Of a stretch of DNA of 64,000 nt, positions 32,726 through 40,332 are shown one piece after another. The translations under genes were made by a program, and so were the position numbers. A model generated the notes under the pieces. It ran no database searches, was not told the origin of the DNA, and saw only the letters and a program-made list of their open reading frames with translations. The stretch covers positions 310,001 to 374,000 of the forward strand of contig JAXLYM010000002.1 of NCBI GenBank assembly GCA_046351455.1, written 5' to 3'. Within the stretch, counting starts at the first letter, position 1, and every line of letters begins with the position of its first letter. Source of the DNA: JADJRH01 sp046351455. GTDB taxonomy: Bacteria > Myxococcota_A > Polyangia > Polyangiales > Polyangiaceae.

Positions 32726-33414
32726 TCTCCGGCGTCGTCAGCCAGCCATACGACGGTCGTCACGCGCTTTGCTTCGACCGATCCCGACGGGACGTAAAAG
32801 ATACTCCCCATGTGGGCGCCGAAGTTGACCGCCGCGACCTCCACGCCGTGCTCTGTTTCGGCGTCGGTGGCGAGCGCGGCCGCGTCGATCTCGGGCTCGT
32901 TCGCAGCGGGCGATGGATTCGTGCTCGGGGCGGTGATCGCGGCCACGGGGCCGGAGCGCACAGGCTCCGTCACGGGGGCGCCCGCGCGGGTCCACACGGC
33001 GAACGCCGCGGCCGCAGCGACCGCGAGGGCGCCGAGCACACCGAAGAGCCGGCGGGAGTTGTCGTTCGCGGGAGCCGCGACCGGGACGCGCAGAGGAGGC
33101 AGCGGCGCGACCGGGGCCGCTCCGTACATCGGGCTCACCGGGGCGCGCGCAGCCTCCGCGGCGATCCGCGCCATGACGCTGTCCGCGATGCCGTCCGCGG
33201 CGGAGAGCGAGGCGGCCTGCTCGCGGAGGATCGAAGACGTGATCTGCATCCCGGCGACCTTGCCTCGGGCGCGCAGATCCGCCCCGAGATGAGCCTCCAC
33301 GACGGCGCGGCGCGGGCCTTCGAGCTCTCCGTCGAAGTACGCCATCAGCTCGAGATCCGAAGGCGGGCCGTCCTGACCCGCCGGAGCCCTGGACTGTTCC
33401 TTGTTCATCGTCAC
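32722..33414 (-). CDS. Anti-sigma factor, single-pass membrane protein
   Basis: A 230-residue protein. The N-terminal ~80 residues (DLELMAYFDGELEGPRRAVVEAHL ... LREQAASLSAADGIADSVMARI) match the anti-sigma domain of ECF systems. The HxxxCxxC zinc motif is missing: after EAHL the sequence is GADLRARG. So it is a non-zinc type. A membrane helix lies near residues 128-145 (FGVLGALAVAAAAAFAVW) and a periplasmic region with Ala/Pro/Thr follows, ending in VEVAAVNFGAHMGSIFYVP. GTG 33414 is preceded by GGAGG with a 7-base spacer and overlaps the sigma stop (GTGA 33411-33414), giving coupled production of the pair. ATG 33408 is an alternative. Release of sigma by proteolysis is inferred. Confidence 0.9.
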   Translation of the reverse strand: MTMNKEQSRAPAGQDGPPSDLELMAYFDGELEGPRRAVVEAHLGADLRARGKVAGMQITSSILREQAASLSAADGIADSVMARIAAEAARAPVSPMYGAAPVAPLPPLRVPVAAPANDNSRRLFGVLGALAVAAAAAFAVWTRAGAPVTEPVRSGPVAAITAPSTNPSPAANEPEIDAAALATDAETEHGVEVAAVNFGAHMGSIFYVPSGSVEAKRVTTVVWLADDAGE

Positions 33415-34310
33415 GGCTGATCCTCCGAAGTCTTCGTGGTGCTCTTCTTTCGGGGAAGGGCGGATGAATCGTCAGTCTCTTCGGTCGTGTTCGGCGCGGC
33501 GCCGCGGGCGAGCGCGCGGCGTACTTCACGCGCGCCGGCCGATCCTTCTTCCGCGTAGCAGTCCGCGAGCGCGCGCTGGAGCTTCTGCCGGGCGTGGAAG
33601 AGGCGGCTCATGATCGTGCCCTTCGACACGTTCATCACCTCGGCCATCTGCTCGTAGCTCATGCCTTCGACCTCCCGCATGAGGATGACGCCTCGGTGGA
33701 TCTCGGGGAGATCGTCGAGGGCCGCTTGGATCCGCGACGCGATCTCGCGCCGGCGCATGACGTTGATCGGATCGGCGCCGTCGATCCGGGAGATGTGCGG
33801 GATCTCCGCGGTCTCGTCGATCTGCTGGCGATCCACGAGCTCGGCGTCTTTGCGGCCGGGCTTGCGGATGAGGTCGATCGCGAGGTTCGTGACGATGCGG
33901 TAGAGCCAGGTGAAGAAGGACGAGGAGCCCTGGAAGGTCGGGAGGCCGCGGAAGACGCGGAGGAAAGCCTCCTGGACGATCTCGCGGGCGTCGTTCGGGT
34001 CACGGACGAGACCGAGGGCGATCGCGTACGCGCGCCGCTGGTGACGTTCGACGAGCTGCCGAAACGCACCTTGGTCTCCTTTCTGTGCCCGATAGATGAG
34101 CTCACGGTCTTCCTCTGCCTCACGGCGCCGAGCGTCACGGTTGGACGCCTCGTCGGAGGGGCTATTCACCGGCAGCGGAAGATGGGGATGATCGAAAGGA
34201 GCGAGATCGGGCCCCGAACTGTCATCCGCGAGGTCCTCGTCGGGCAAATCAGCGTCCTCGGCGGCGGGGAGGCCGTTCGGGGGCTGCGGGGACGAGGGGG
34301 AGACAGACAC
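33411..34310 (-). CDS. ECF sigma factor (RpoE-like) with N-terminal extension
   Basis: A 299-residue sigma factor. The first ~75 residues are acidic and Pro-rich, with no counterpart in standard ECF factors. Region 2 then reads DRELIYRAQKGDQGAFRQLV, ARREIVQEAFLRVFRGL-like core (AREIVQEAFLRVFRGLPTF) and FFTWLYRIVTNLAIDLIRK. Region 4 reads LPEIHRGVILMREVEGMSYEQ then MAEVMNVSKGTIMSRLFHAR. The C-terminus is Lys/Ser-rich. The start at GTG 34310 was chosen from AAGGTG at 34317-34322 with 6-base spacing. The gene lies 77 bases after HtrA and overlaps the anti-sigma start by GTGA. The combination of sigma, anti-sigma and HtrA strongly suggests the envelope-stress type. Confidence 0.93.
   Translation of the reverse strand: MSVSPSSPQPPNGLPAAEDADLPDEDLADDSSGPDLAPFDHPHLPLPVNSPSDEASNRDARRREAEEDRELIYRAQKGDQGAFRQLVERHQRRAYAIALGLVRDPNDAREIVQEAFLRVFRGLPTFQGSSSFFTWLYRIVTNLAIDLIRKPGRKDAELVDRQQIDETAEIPHISRIDGADPINVMRRREIASRIQAALDDLPEIHRGVILMREVEGMSYEQMAEVMNVSKGTIMSRLFHARQKLQRALADCYAEEGSAGAREVRRALARGAAPNTTEETDDSSALPRKKSTTKTSEDQP
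33422..33426 (-). promoter_or_regulatory. Shine-Dalgarno site inside the sigma gene for the anti-sigma start
   Basis: GGAGG on the minus strand is spaced 7 bases from GTG 33414 and 13 from ATG 33408, so it supports the GTG that overlaps the sigma stop. Confidence 0.65.
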
Positions 34311-34316
34311 GCTTTG

Positions 34317-34322
34317 CACCTT
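34317..34322 (-). promoter_or_regulatory. Shine-Dalgarno site of the ECF sigma gene
   Basis: AAGGTG on the minus strand lies 6 bases before GTG 34310 and favours it over the in-frame GTG at 34319. Confidence 0.55.
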
Positions 34323-34387
34323 ACCGCGGAGTCCTCGGCGGCGCCTACCGGAGCGTTCGGCGCGCGGCCGGCTGCGGAGGCGGCGCG

Positions 34388-35632
34388 CTACGGCTCTTCG
34401 TCGGGCTGCTCGGGGGCTTCGGCGAGCTCTCCGAGTGTGACGTGGACGTCGAACACACGGTCCAATCGCGCGACCGAGACCGTCGCGTTCGTGCCCACTC
34501 CCGCGATGCTGGCGAGCCACCGGAGCTCGTCCGGATCCGCGATGGGCTTGCCGTTGAACGCCAGGATCACGTCGTCGGCCGCGATCCCGGCGCGATCCGC
34601 CGGGCTCCCCGGGCGCACGTTCTGGACCCACGCGCCCTTCGTGTCGGGCCGCTTGAGGCGCTGCGACTCGACGGGGTTGAGGCCGAGCACCTCCACGCCG
34701 ATCGCGCTGCGACGGATCTTGCCGTCGCGCAGGAGCATCGGCAGGAGCTGCTTCACCATGTTGATCGGGATGGCGAAGCCGATGCCGTTCGCGTTCGCGC
34801 GGACCGCGGAGTTGATGCCGATCACCTCACCCTTCAGATCGATGAGCGGGCCGCCGGAGTTGCCCGGGTTGATGCCCGCGTCGGTCTGGATGAAGTTGAA
34901 ATAACCGCTCGGATCCAAGCCTCGAACGTCGTCACGCGTGCGGCCCTTCGCGGAGACGATGCCCGCGGAGACCGTGTGCGAGAGGCCGAACGGGTTGCCG
35001 ATCGCCATCACCCAATCGCCGACCTCGGCCACGTCGGAGTCGCCGAGCGGCAGCGCCGGGAGGTTCTTCTCTTCGACCTTCACGACCGCGATGTCGGTGT
35101 GGCGATCGCTGCCCACGACCGTGCCGTTGATCTCGTGGCCGTCGAGGAAGCGGACCGTCACCTCGGACGCCTTCGCGATGACGTGGTGGTTCGTCAGCAG
35201 GAGGCCGTTCGAGTCGTACACGAAGCCGGTGCCGAGGCCTTGTCCGACCGTGCGGCGGCCGCCGAACGCCGTCTCGCGCACGACGCGGGATTTGATCGTG
35301 GCGACGGACGGGTTGGAGCGCTTCACGAGCGGCGCGAACGAGCCGGGCCGTCCTTCGGGAGAGACGACCACCTGCACGGGCGCGGCGGTGTTCTGCGGAC
35401 CCGAGAGGATCGAAGGCTGCGCGGTCGGCGCGCTGGTCGATCCCGAGGGCGCGGGGCCACCTCGAGGACCGCACCCCGAGAGCACGAGCGCCGCGAGCGC
35501 GACGAGGAGGCTCCACGGGAGCGTGAGGCGGCTGGACAGGGAGCGCGACGCGCGACGGCCCGCAGGCTCTGGGCCGGGAGAGAGCCGCGCGCGATGCGGG
35601 GATGCGTTCCGGAAGGCGCGCACGATCGTCAC
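34388..35632 (-). CDS. HtrA/Deg-type serine protease, predicted lipoprotein
   Basis: A 414-residue periplasmic protease/chaperone. An Arg-rich N-terminus precedes a signal peptide ending in the lipobox LSGC (near residue 53). The trypsin-like domain has the triad His in LLLTNHHVIAKA, Asp in RHTDIAVVKV and Ser in TDAGINPGNSGGPLID. One PDZ domain follows (IGVEVLGLNPVESQRL, WVQNVRPGSPADRAGIAADDVI). This is the one-PDZ DegS-like plan, but anchored by lipid rather than a transmembrane helix. GTG 35632 overlaps the DUF1844 stop by GTGA. The ECF sigma gene is next, so the protease may act in proteolytic signal relay or as a regulon member. Confidence 0.95.
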   Translation of the reverse strand: MTIVRAFRNASPHRARLSPGPEPAGRRASRSLSSRLTLPWSLLVALAALVLSGCGPRGGPAPSGSTSAPTAQPSILSGPQNTAAPVQVVVSPEGRPGSFAPLVKRSNPSVATIKSRVVRETAFGGRRTVGQGLGTGFVYDSNGLLLTNHHVIAKASEVTVRFLDGHEINGTVVGSDRHTDIAVVKVEEKNLPALPLGDSDVAEVGDWVMAIGNPFGLSHTVSAGIVSAKGRTRDDVRGLDPSGYFNFIQTDAGINPGNSGGPLIDLKGEVIGINSAVRANANGIGFAIPINMVKQLLPMLLRDGKIRRSAIGVEVLGLNPVESQRLKRPDTKGAWVQNVRPGSPADRAGIAADDVILAFNGKPIADPDELRWLASIAGVGTNATVSVARLDRVFDVHVTLGELAEAPEQPDEEP

Positions 35633-35901
35633 CCCTTCGAGACCTCCTCGAACCGCTCGCGCATCTCGTCGATCGCCTCGTCGAGGATGCGCTCCTCTTC
35701 ACCGGTGAGGTTGCCCTTCGTCTTCTCTTGAAGCAGGGCGAGCAGCTCGATGTCCTGGTACGCGAGCTCGAGATCGCGCTCGGCGAGGCCGTCGGGCCCT
35801 GGGGCGTCTCCGAGGTGAACGGACGCCGACTGCCGGAGCGATACCACGAACGTCGTGAAATCGAGCTTCGGCAGCTCGGCTTCGGTCTTCCCCGTGCTCA
35901 T
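35629..35901 (-). CDS. DUF1844 domain protein
   Basis: A 90-residue cytoplasmic protein. The DUF1844 signature is clear: LDFTTFVVSLRQSASVHLGD, then AYQDIELLALLQEKTKGNLT and EEERILDEAIDEMRERF. Members are short helical proteins of unknown function found widely in Myxococcota and Acidobacteriota. ATG 35901 lies 4 bases after the upstream small gene's stop, and the stop overlaps the HtrA start by 4 bases. Co-translation with HtrA suggests a link with envelope protein handling, but there is no direct evidence. Confidence 0.88.
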   Translation of the reverse strand: MSTGKTEAELPKLDFTTFVVSLRQSASVHLGDAPGPDGLAERDLELAYQDIELLALLQEKTKGNLTGEEERILDEAIDEMRERFEEVSKG

Positions 35902-35905
35902 GGGA

Positions 35906-36088
35906 TCACTCGCCGTCGCGCGGGTTGAGAGCGGGCTGGTCGATGCCGATCGACTCGGCCTGCGCCTCGAGATCGGGCAGCTCGGCGACGTGCTGCTTCA
36001 GCACCTCGGGATCGAGCGTGCCGCCGGCGACGAGGCGCTCACGCACGCGGATGTCGAAGTAGTAGTCGGGGACCTTGGGCTTGTTCAT
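35906..36088 (-). CDS. 60-residue conserved-looking small protein
   Basis: Starts at ATG 36088 with MNKPKVPDYYFDIRVRERLV, followed by a Leu/Glu helix (DPEVLKQHVAELPDLEAQAE) and a short tail. It has no signal peptide, membrane segment or Cys. The spacing (42 bases after slyD, 4 bases before DUF1844) and the normal amino-acid composition argue that it is a real operon member. I do not recognise the family. Confidence 0.65.
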   Translation of the reverse strand: MNKPKVPDYYFDIRVRERLVAGGTLDPEVLKQHVAELPDLEAQAESIGIDQPALNPRDGE

Positions 36089-36130
36089 GGGGCGTTTGTC
36101 TCTCGGTGGCGGGGGGCGCGCGGGGCGCCG

Positions 36131-36781
36131 TCAGTTGGGGAGCTTCTTCTTCAGCTGATCCACGGGGACGTGGATGTCGCCGTGCGCGTGCTCGTGATCG
36201 TGCGAGTGGTCGTGGCCGCAGCTCGCGTGATCGTGATCATGGTCGTGATCGTGATCCTCTTCGCCGCAGCACATCATCTCGGCGCGGGCCTCGAGCTCGG
36301 CTTCGGCCTCGGCGATCTCCTCTTCGGTCGCGGTGCGGACGTCCGCCACCTGCACCTCGAAGCGCACCGTCTGGCCGGCGAGCGGGTGGTTCGTGTCGAC
36401 GACGACGGTGTCCTTGCGCAGCTCCACCACGCGCATGAGGAGCTGATCGTCTTCGTCGTCCTCCGCGATGAGCTCGTCGCCGACGTTGAGCGTGCGGCCC
36501 TGCTCGGGGAGATCCGCGCGATCCAGCTCCAGCACGGCCTTGTCGTCCGGATCGCCGAAGGCCTCCTCCGGGTCGACGATCAGCTCGCGGCGGTCGCCCT
36601 TCGCGAGGCCGACGACGCCTTTTTCGAGGCCGGGGACGATCTGGGCGTAGCCGTGCACATACGTGAGCGGATCCTCCGCGCTCGCCTCCCCCGCGACGTT
36701 TCCGTCCTGATCGAAGAGGACGTACGTGAGCTTCACCAGGGTGTCAGGACCGACGCGCAGCGCTTCGACTTTGGAATCCAC
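36131..36781 (-). CDS. slyD: SlyD-type peptidyl-prolyl isomerase (FKBP)
   Basis: A 216-residue cytoplasmic FKBP that catalyses prolyl isomerisation and acts as a chaperone. The FKBP parts read VKLTYVLFDQDGNV, PLTYVHGYAQIVPGLEKGVVGLAKGD, then the IF (insert-in-flap) domain with VVVDTNHPLAGQTVRFEVQV, characteristic of SlyD. After ~155 comes an acidic helix and a His/Cys-rich tail (MMCCGEEDHDHDHDHDH, CGHDHSHDHEHAHGD), which in E. coli SlyD binds Ni and Zn. GTG 36781 was chosen from the family start; it lacks a clear Shine-Dalgarno. It is the first gene of the leftward stress cluster, and divergent from the MacA-type gene with 135 bases between starts. A role in metal handling is possible, given no Ni enzymes except the LarA-like protein. 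Confidence 0.92.
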   Translation of the reverse strand: MDSKVEALRVGPDTLVKLTYVLFDQDGNVAGEASAEDPLTYVHGYAQIVPGLEKGVVGLAKGDRRELIVDPEEAFGDPDDKAVLELDRADLPEQGRTLNVGDELIAEDDEDDQLLMRVVELRKDTVVVDTNHPLAGQTVRFEVQVADVRTATEEEIAEAEAELEARAEMMCCGEEDHDHDHDHDHASCGHDHSHDHEHAHGDIHVPVDQLKKKLPN

Positions 36782-36916
36782 GCGGCGGGGTTTGCCACGG
36801 TACGTCGAGGGGTTCAAGCAGGGGTGCCGAGCGGCGGCGCTTTCGTGTGAAGTCGTGCAAAGTCCGCCGCGGGCCGGGGCTCTCCGCGGAGGTCGCCGTG
36901 CTATGGACGCCGGCCG

Positions 36917-38254
36917 ATGAGCGACTCGAACGCGTCCGCCGGGGTGGAGATGGCTCCGGCGCCGAGGACGTCCGGCCCAGCCACGCAGCCCGGTGCGGCG
37001 CGCCCACCGAAGGCCCTCGAAAAAGAGCTGAGCGGGCTGGAGGGCCGCAAATGGCTGAAGCGCCTCGGCGTCGTGATCGCGATCGCGGCGGTCATCGCCG
37101 GGGTGGTCGCGTGGCGCTCGAAGACCGCGCCTCCACCGCCATCGAAGTACATCACCGCGAAGACCTCGAAGGGCGACGTCTTCGAGACGGTGCAGTCGAC
37201 CGGACAGGTGAAGCCGCTCACCGAGGTGCAGGTCGGCGCGCAGGTCTCCGGGCGTGTCACGAAGGTGTTCGTCGACTTCAACAGCGTCGTGAAGGCGGGC
37301 GACGTGCTCGCGGAGATCGATCCGACGCTGCTCTACGCGCAGGCGGACTCCACGTCGGCGCAGGTGGCGGCCTCGCGCGCGCAGGAGGCCCGCGCGGACG
37401 CGAACCTGACGACGGCGCGCGTGCGGCTGGAGCGCGCGAAGAAGCTGTTTCAGGAGGGCGTCGGCACGCAGGCGGACGTCGACACGGCGCAGGGCGGGTA
37501 CGACGTGGCGGTCGCGGACGTGGCCGCGGCGAAGGCGCAGACGGCGTCGCTCTCCGCGCAGGTGCGATCGACGAAGACGAACCTCGCGTACACGAAGATC
37601 TACTCGCCCATCGACGGCGTCGTGATCAACCGCGCGATCGATCCGGGGCAGACCGTCGCCGCGAGCTTCCAGGCGCCGGTGCTCTTCGTGATCGCGCAGG
37701 ACCTCCGGCACATGCGCGTGCTCGCGGACATCGACGAGGCCGACGTGGGGCGGCTCAAGGAGAAGATGGACGCGGAGGTCTCCGTCGACGCGTTCCCCGG
37801 CGAGAAGTTCCACGGCACCGTGGCGCAGGTGCGGTACAGCCCGACGAACGTCTCCGGGGTCGTGACGTACGCGGCGGTCGTCGAGGTCGACAACCCCGAT
37901 CTCAAGCTGCGGCCCGGCATGACCGCCACCGTGACGATCCGATCGGCGGAGGCGAAGGGCGTCACGCGGATCGCGAACGCGGCGCTTCGGTTCAAGCCTT
38001 CGCCGCCGGTCGACAAGGACGGGAAGAAGCTGCCGCAGGAGCCGCTTCCGCCGCTTCAACCTGGTCAGGCGCGCGTGCACGTGCTCGTCGATCCGAAGCC
38101 CGGCGACGAGAAGATCGAGCCGCGCGTCGTCGACGTCGGGATCACGGACGGCATCAACACCGTGCTCAAGACGGACCTCGGCGACGCGACGGTGGTGACG
38201 GACGAGACCGACGAGGCCTCGAAGCCGAAATCGACGCGCGGGCGCATGTTCTGA
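36917..38254 (+). CDS. macA: MacA-type periplasmic adaptor (HlyD family)
   Basis: A 445-residue adaptor linking an inner-membrane exporter to an outer-membrane channel. A membrane helix near residues 50-68 (LGVVIAIAAVIAGVVAW) anchors it. The lipoyl/beta-barrel halves read QVGAQVSGRVTKVFVDFNSVVKAGDVLAEID and NLAYTKIYSPIDGVVINRAIDPGQTV, with a helical hairpin between them (SAQVAASRAQEARADANLTTARVRLERAKKLF). The outer barrel (MRVLADIDEADVGRLKEK, VVTYAAVVEVDNPDLKLRPGMTATVTI) completes the RND/MacA plan. The C-terminal region (VVDVGITDGINTVLKTDL) is the membrane-proximal domain. ATG 36917 begins the operon with the ATPase and two permeases. Macrolide, peptide or lipoprotein export are all possible; no outer-membrane TolC gene is here. 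Confidence 0.93.
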   Translation: MSDSNASAGVEMAPAPRTSGPATQPGAARPPKALEKELSGLEGRKWLKRLGVVIAIAAVIAGVVAWRSKTAPPPPSKYITAKTSKGDVFETVQSTGQVKPLTEVQVGAQVSGRVTKVFVDFNSVVKAGDVLAEIDPTLLYAQADSTSAQVAASRAQEARADANLTTARVRLERAKKLFQEGVGTQADVDTAQGGYDVAVADVAAAKAQTASLSAQVRSTKTNLAYTKIYSPIDGVVINRAIDPGQTVAASFQAPVLFVIAQDLRHMRVLADIDEADVGRLKEKMDAEVSVDAFPGEKFHGTVAQVRYSPTNVSGVVTYAAVVEVDNPDLKLRPGMTATVTIRSAEAKGVTRIANAALRFKPSPPVDKDGKKLPQEPLPPLQPGQARVHVLVDPKPGDEKIEPRVVDVGITDGINTVLKTDLGDATVVTDETDEASKPKSTRGRMF

Positions 38255-38270
38255 CCGATCGGAGAAGGCG

Positions 38271-39041
38271 ATGAGCGATCTGTCGGATCCGATCATCCAG
38301 CTCCTCGGCGTCGGGAAGGACTACGCGACGGAGGCGGTGGTCGTGCACGCGCTGAAGAGCGTCGACCTCGTGATCGAGCGCGGCGATTTCGTCGCGATCG
38401 TGGGGCAGAGCGGCTCCGGCAAGAGCACGATGATGAACATCATCGGGTGCCTCGATCGGCCGACGCGCGGGCGGTATCTGCTCGACGGGATCGACGTGAC
38501 GGAGCGGAGCAACGACGCGCGCGCGATCGTGCGCAACCGGCTCATCGGGTTCGTGTTCCAGGGGTTCAATCTGCTGCCTCGCACGACGGCGCTGGAGAAC
38601 GTGGAGCTGCCGCTCGTGTACCGCGGCGTCAGCGCGGGCGAGCGGCACAAGCGGGCGCTCAAGGCGCTGTCGCAGGTGAACCTCGCGGACCGGCTCCATC
38701 ACACGCCGAACCAGCTCTCGGGCGGGCAGCAGCAGCGCGTCGCGATCGCGCGGGCGCTCGTGACGGAGCCGCCGCTCTTGCTGGCGGACGAGCCGACCGG
38801 CAACCTCGACACGCGCACGAGCCTGGAGGTGCTGGGGCTCTTGCAGGAGCTGAATCGCACGGCCGGGATCACGATCTGCCTCGTCACGCACGAGCCGGAC
38901 ATCGCGGCGTGCGCGAGCCGCGTGGTGCAGATGCGCGACGGTCGCGTGAAATCGGACACGCGCAACCCGCGGCCGCTGGACGCGCTCGCGGCGCTCGCGG
39001 AGCTCCCCGTCGAAGGCGAAGGCGCCGTGGTGACGCAGTGA
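38271..39041 (+). CDS. MacB-type ABC transporter ATPase
   Basis: A 256-residue ABC ATPase of the LolD/MacB group. Walker A is GQSGSGKSTMMNIIG, the Q-loop GFVFQGFNLLPRTTALENVELPL, the signature LSGGQQQRVAIARAL and Walker B LLLADEPTGNLD, with the H-loop in VTHEPD. It is a separate subunit, not fused to the permease as in E. coli MacB. ATG 38271 lies 16 bases after the adaptor stop. The stop (TGA 39039-39041) overlaps a GTG of a 25-codon open frame (39038-39115) made from a duplicated sequence, and that frame's stop overlaps the next permease start. Confidence 0.96.
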   Translation: MSDLSDPIIQLLGVGKDYATEAVVVHALKSVDLVIERGDFVAIVGQSGSGKSTMMNIIGCLDRPTRGRYLLDGIDVTERSNDARAIVRNRLIGFVFQGFNLLPRTTALENVELPLVYRGVSAGERHKRALKALSQVNLADRLHHTPNQLSGGQQQRVAIARALVTEPPLLLADEPTGNLDTRTSLEVLGLLQELNRTAGITICLVTHEPDIAACASRVVQMRDGRVKSDTRNPRPLDALAALAELPVEGEGAVVTQ

Positions 39042-39136
39042 AGACGACCCTCGCAGCGATCCGTGGTGACGCAGTGGGGACGCTGTTCGCAGCGATCTGC
39101 GGGGTGGCCGAGTGAAGACGCTGTTCGCCGCGATCC
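39027..39136 (+). repeat. Triplicated segment at the ATPase-permease junction
   Basis: Three near-copies of a 35-36 base unit: 39027-39062 and 39063-39098 share the 14-base start GTGGTGACGCAGTG and most of the rest, and 39102-39136 is a third copy leading into the permease. Each carries a GTG followed by a VKTLFAAI-like sequence. The first two copies are read as the 25-residue peptide starting VKTTLAAIRGDAVGTLF, which ends at TGA 39113-39115 overlapping the true GTG 39112. It looks like a duplication of the permease's 5' end. Confidence 0.75.
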
Positions 39137-40332
39137 GCTTGGCGATGCGCGCGATCCTGCGATCGAAGCTGCGGTCGGCGCTCACGGTGCTCGGGATCTT
39201 GATCGGCGTCGCGGCGGTGGTGATCGTCGTCGCGCTCGGGACCGGGGTGCGGCAGAAGGTGCTCGGGGAGATCTCCACGCTCGGCGCGAACATCATCTAC
39301 ATCTGGCCGCAGGCGACGAACGCGTCCGGCGCGAAGCAGAGCCAGTCGGCGCGGCTCACGGAGGCGGACGGCGCGGCGATCTTGAAGGAGGCGCTCAGCG
39401 TCGCGGACGTGACGCCGTTCTCGTCGCTGTCGGCGCAGGTCGTCGCGGACGAGCGCAACGCCGCGACGCAGATCATGGGCACCACGCTGTCGTACCTGCG
39501 CGTGCGCGATTTCAAGCTCGTAGCGGGGCAAGCGTGGAGCGACACGGACGAGCTGCTCAAGGCGAAGGTGTGCGTGATCGGCGACACCGTGCGCGAGAAC
39601 CTGTTCGAGGGGCGCGATCCGATCGGGCAGTACGTGCGCATCGGGCGGTACCCGTACCGGATCGTGGGGCTGCTCGCGAAGAAGGGGCAGTCGCCGTTCG
39701 GCGAGGATCAGGACGATCGCATCTTGATGCCGATCGGGAGCTTCCGGGCGCGCGTGCTGCCGACGGCCCCGGGGCGCGTGCAGCAGCTCATGGCGTCCGC
39801 GACGGACGAGCGCACCGTCGACCGCGCGGTGCAGCAGATCGAGCAGATCTTGAGGCAGCGGCACCACATCGATCCGGACGACGAGCCCGACTTCGTGATC
39901 CGCACGCAGGCGGAGTTCCGGAAATCGCAGGAGCAGATCTTCGACAGCTTGCAGGTGCTCCTCTCGTCGATCGCGGCGGTGTCTCTGCTGGTCGGCGGGA
40001 TCGGCGTCATGAACATCATGCTCGTGAGCGTGACGGAGCGGACGCGCGAGATCGGGATCCGCATGGCGATCGGCGCGGCCGAGGGCGACATCCTCGTGCA
40101 GTTCCTCGTGGAGGCCGTGGTGCTGTCGCTCATGGGCGGCGTGCTCGGGCTCGCGATCGGGCTCGCGCTCATCAACGTGCTGACGAAGGCGCTCGGGTGG
40201 CAGATGGAGCTGCCGCTCGGGGCGGTGGTCGCGGCGATCGGGACGAGCGGCGGGATCGGCGTGGTGTTCGGTTTCTTCCCGGCGCGGAGGGCGGCGCGGC
40301 TCGATCCGATCGTCGCGCTGAGGAACGAGTGA
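39112..40332 (+). CDS. MacB-like ABC permease, first of two
   Basis: A 406-residue permease. An N-terminal helix (LTVLGILIGVAAVVIVVALGTG) leads into a large periplasmic MacB core domain (about 50-280). Three more helices follow: VLLSSIAAVSLLVGGIGVMNIMLVSVTERTREIGIRMAIGA is split between the second helix and its coupling loop, and the end reads GVVFGFFPARRAARLDPIVALRNE, the family's C-terminal signature. GTG 39112 was preferred because of its position after the duplicated sequence and the fit to the MacB start. The stop overlaps the next permease GTG by GTGA (40329-40332). It likely pairs with its paralogue and the ATPase 38271-39041. Confidence 0.93.
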   Translation: MKTLFAAIRLAMRAILRSKLRSALTVLGILIGVAAVVIVVALGTGVRQKVLGEISTLGANIIYIWPQATNASGAKQSQSARLTEADGAAILKEALSVADVTPFSSLSAQVVADERNAATQIMGTTLSYLRVRDFKLVAGQAWSDTDELLKAKVCVIGDTVRENLFEGRDPIGQYVRIGRYPYRIVGLLAKKGQSPFGEDQDDRILMPIGSFRARVLPTAPGRVQQLMASATDERTVDRAVQQIEQILRQRHHIDPDDEPDFVIRTQAEFRKSQEQIFDSLQVLLSSIAAVSLLVGGIGVMNIMLVSVTERTREIGIRMAIGAAEGDILVQFLVEAVVLSLMGGVLGLAIGLALINVLTKALGWQMELPLGAVVAAIGTSGGIGVVFGFFPARRAARLDPIVALRNE

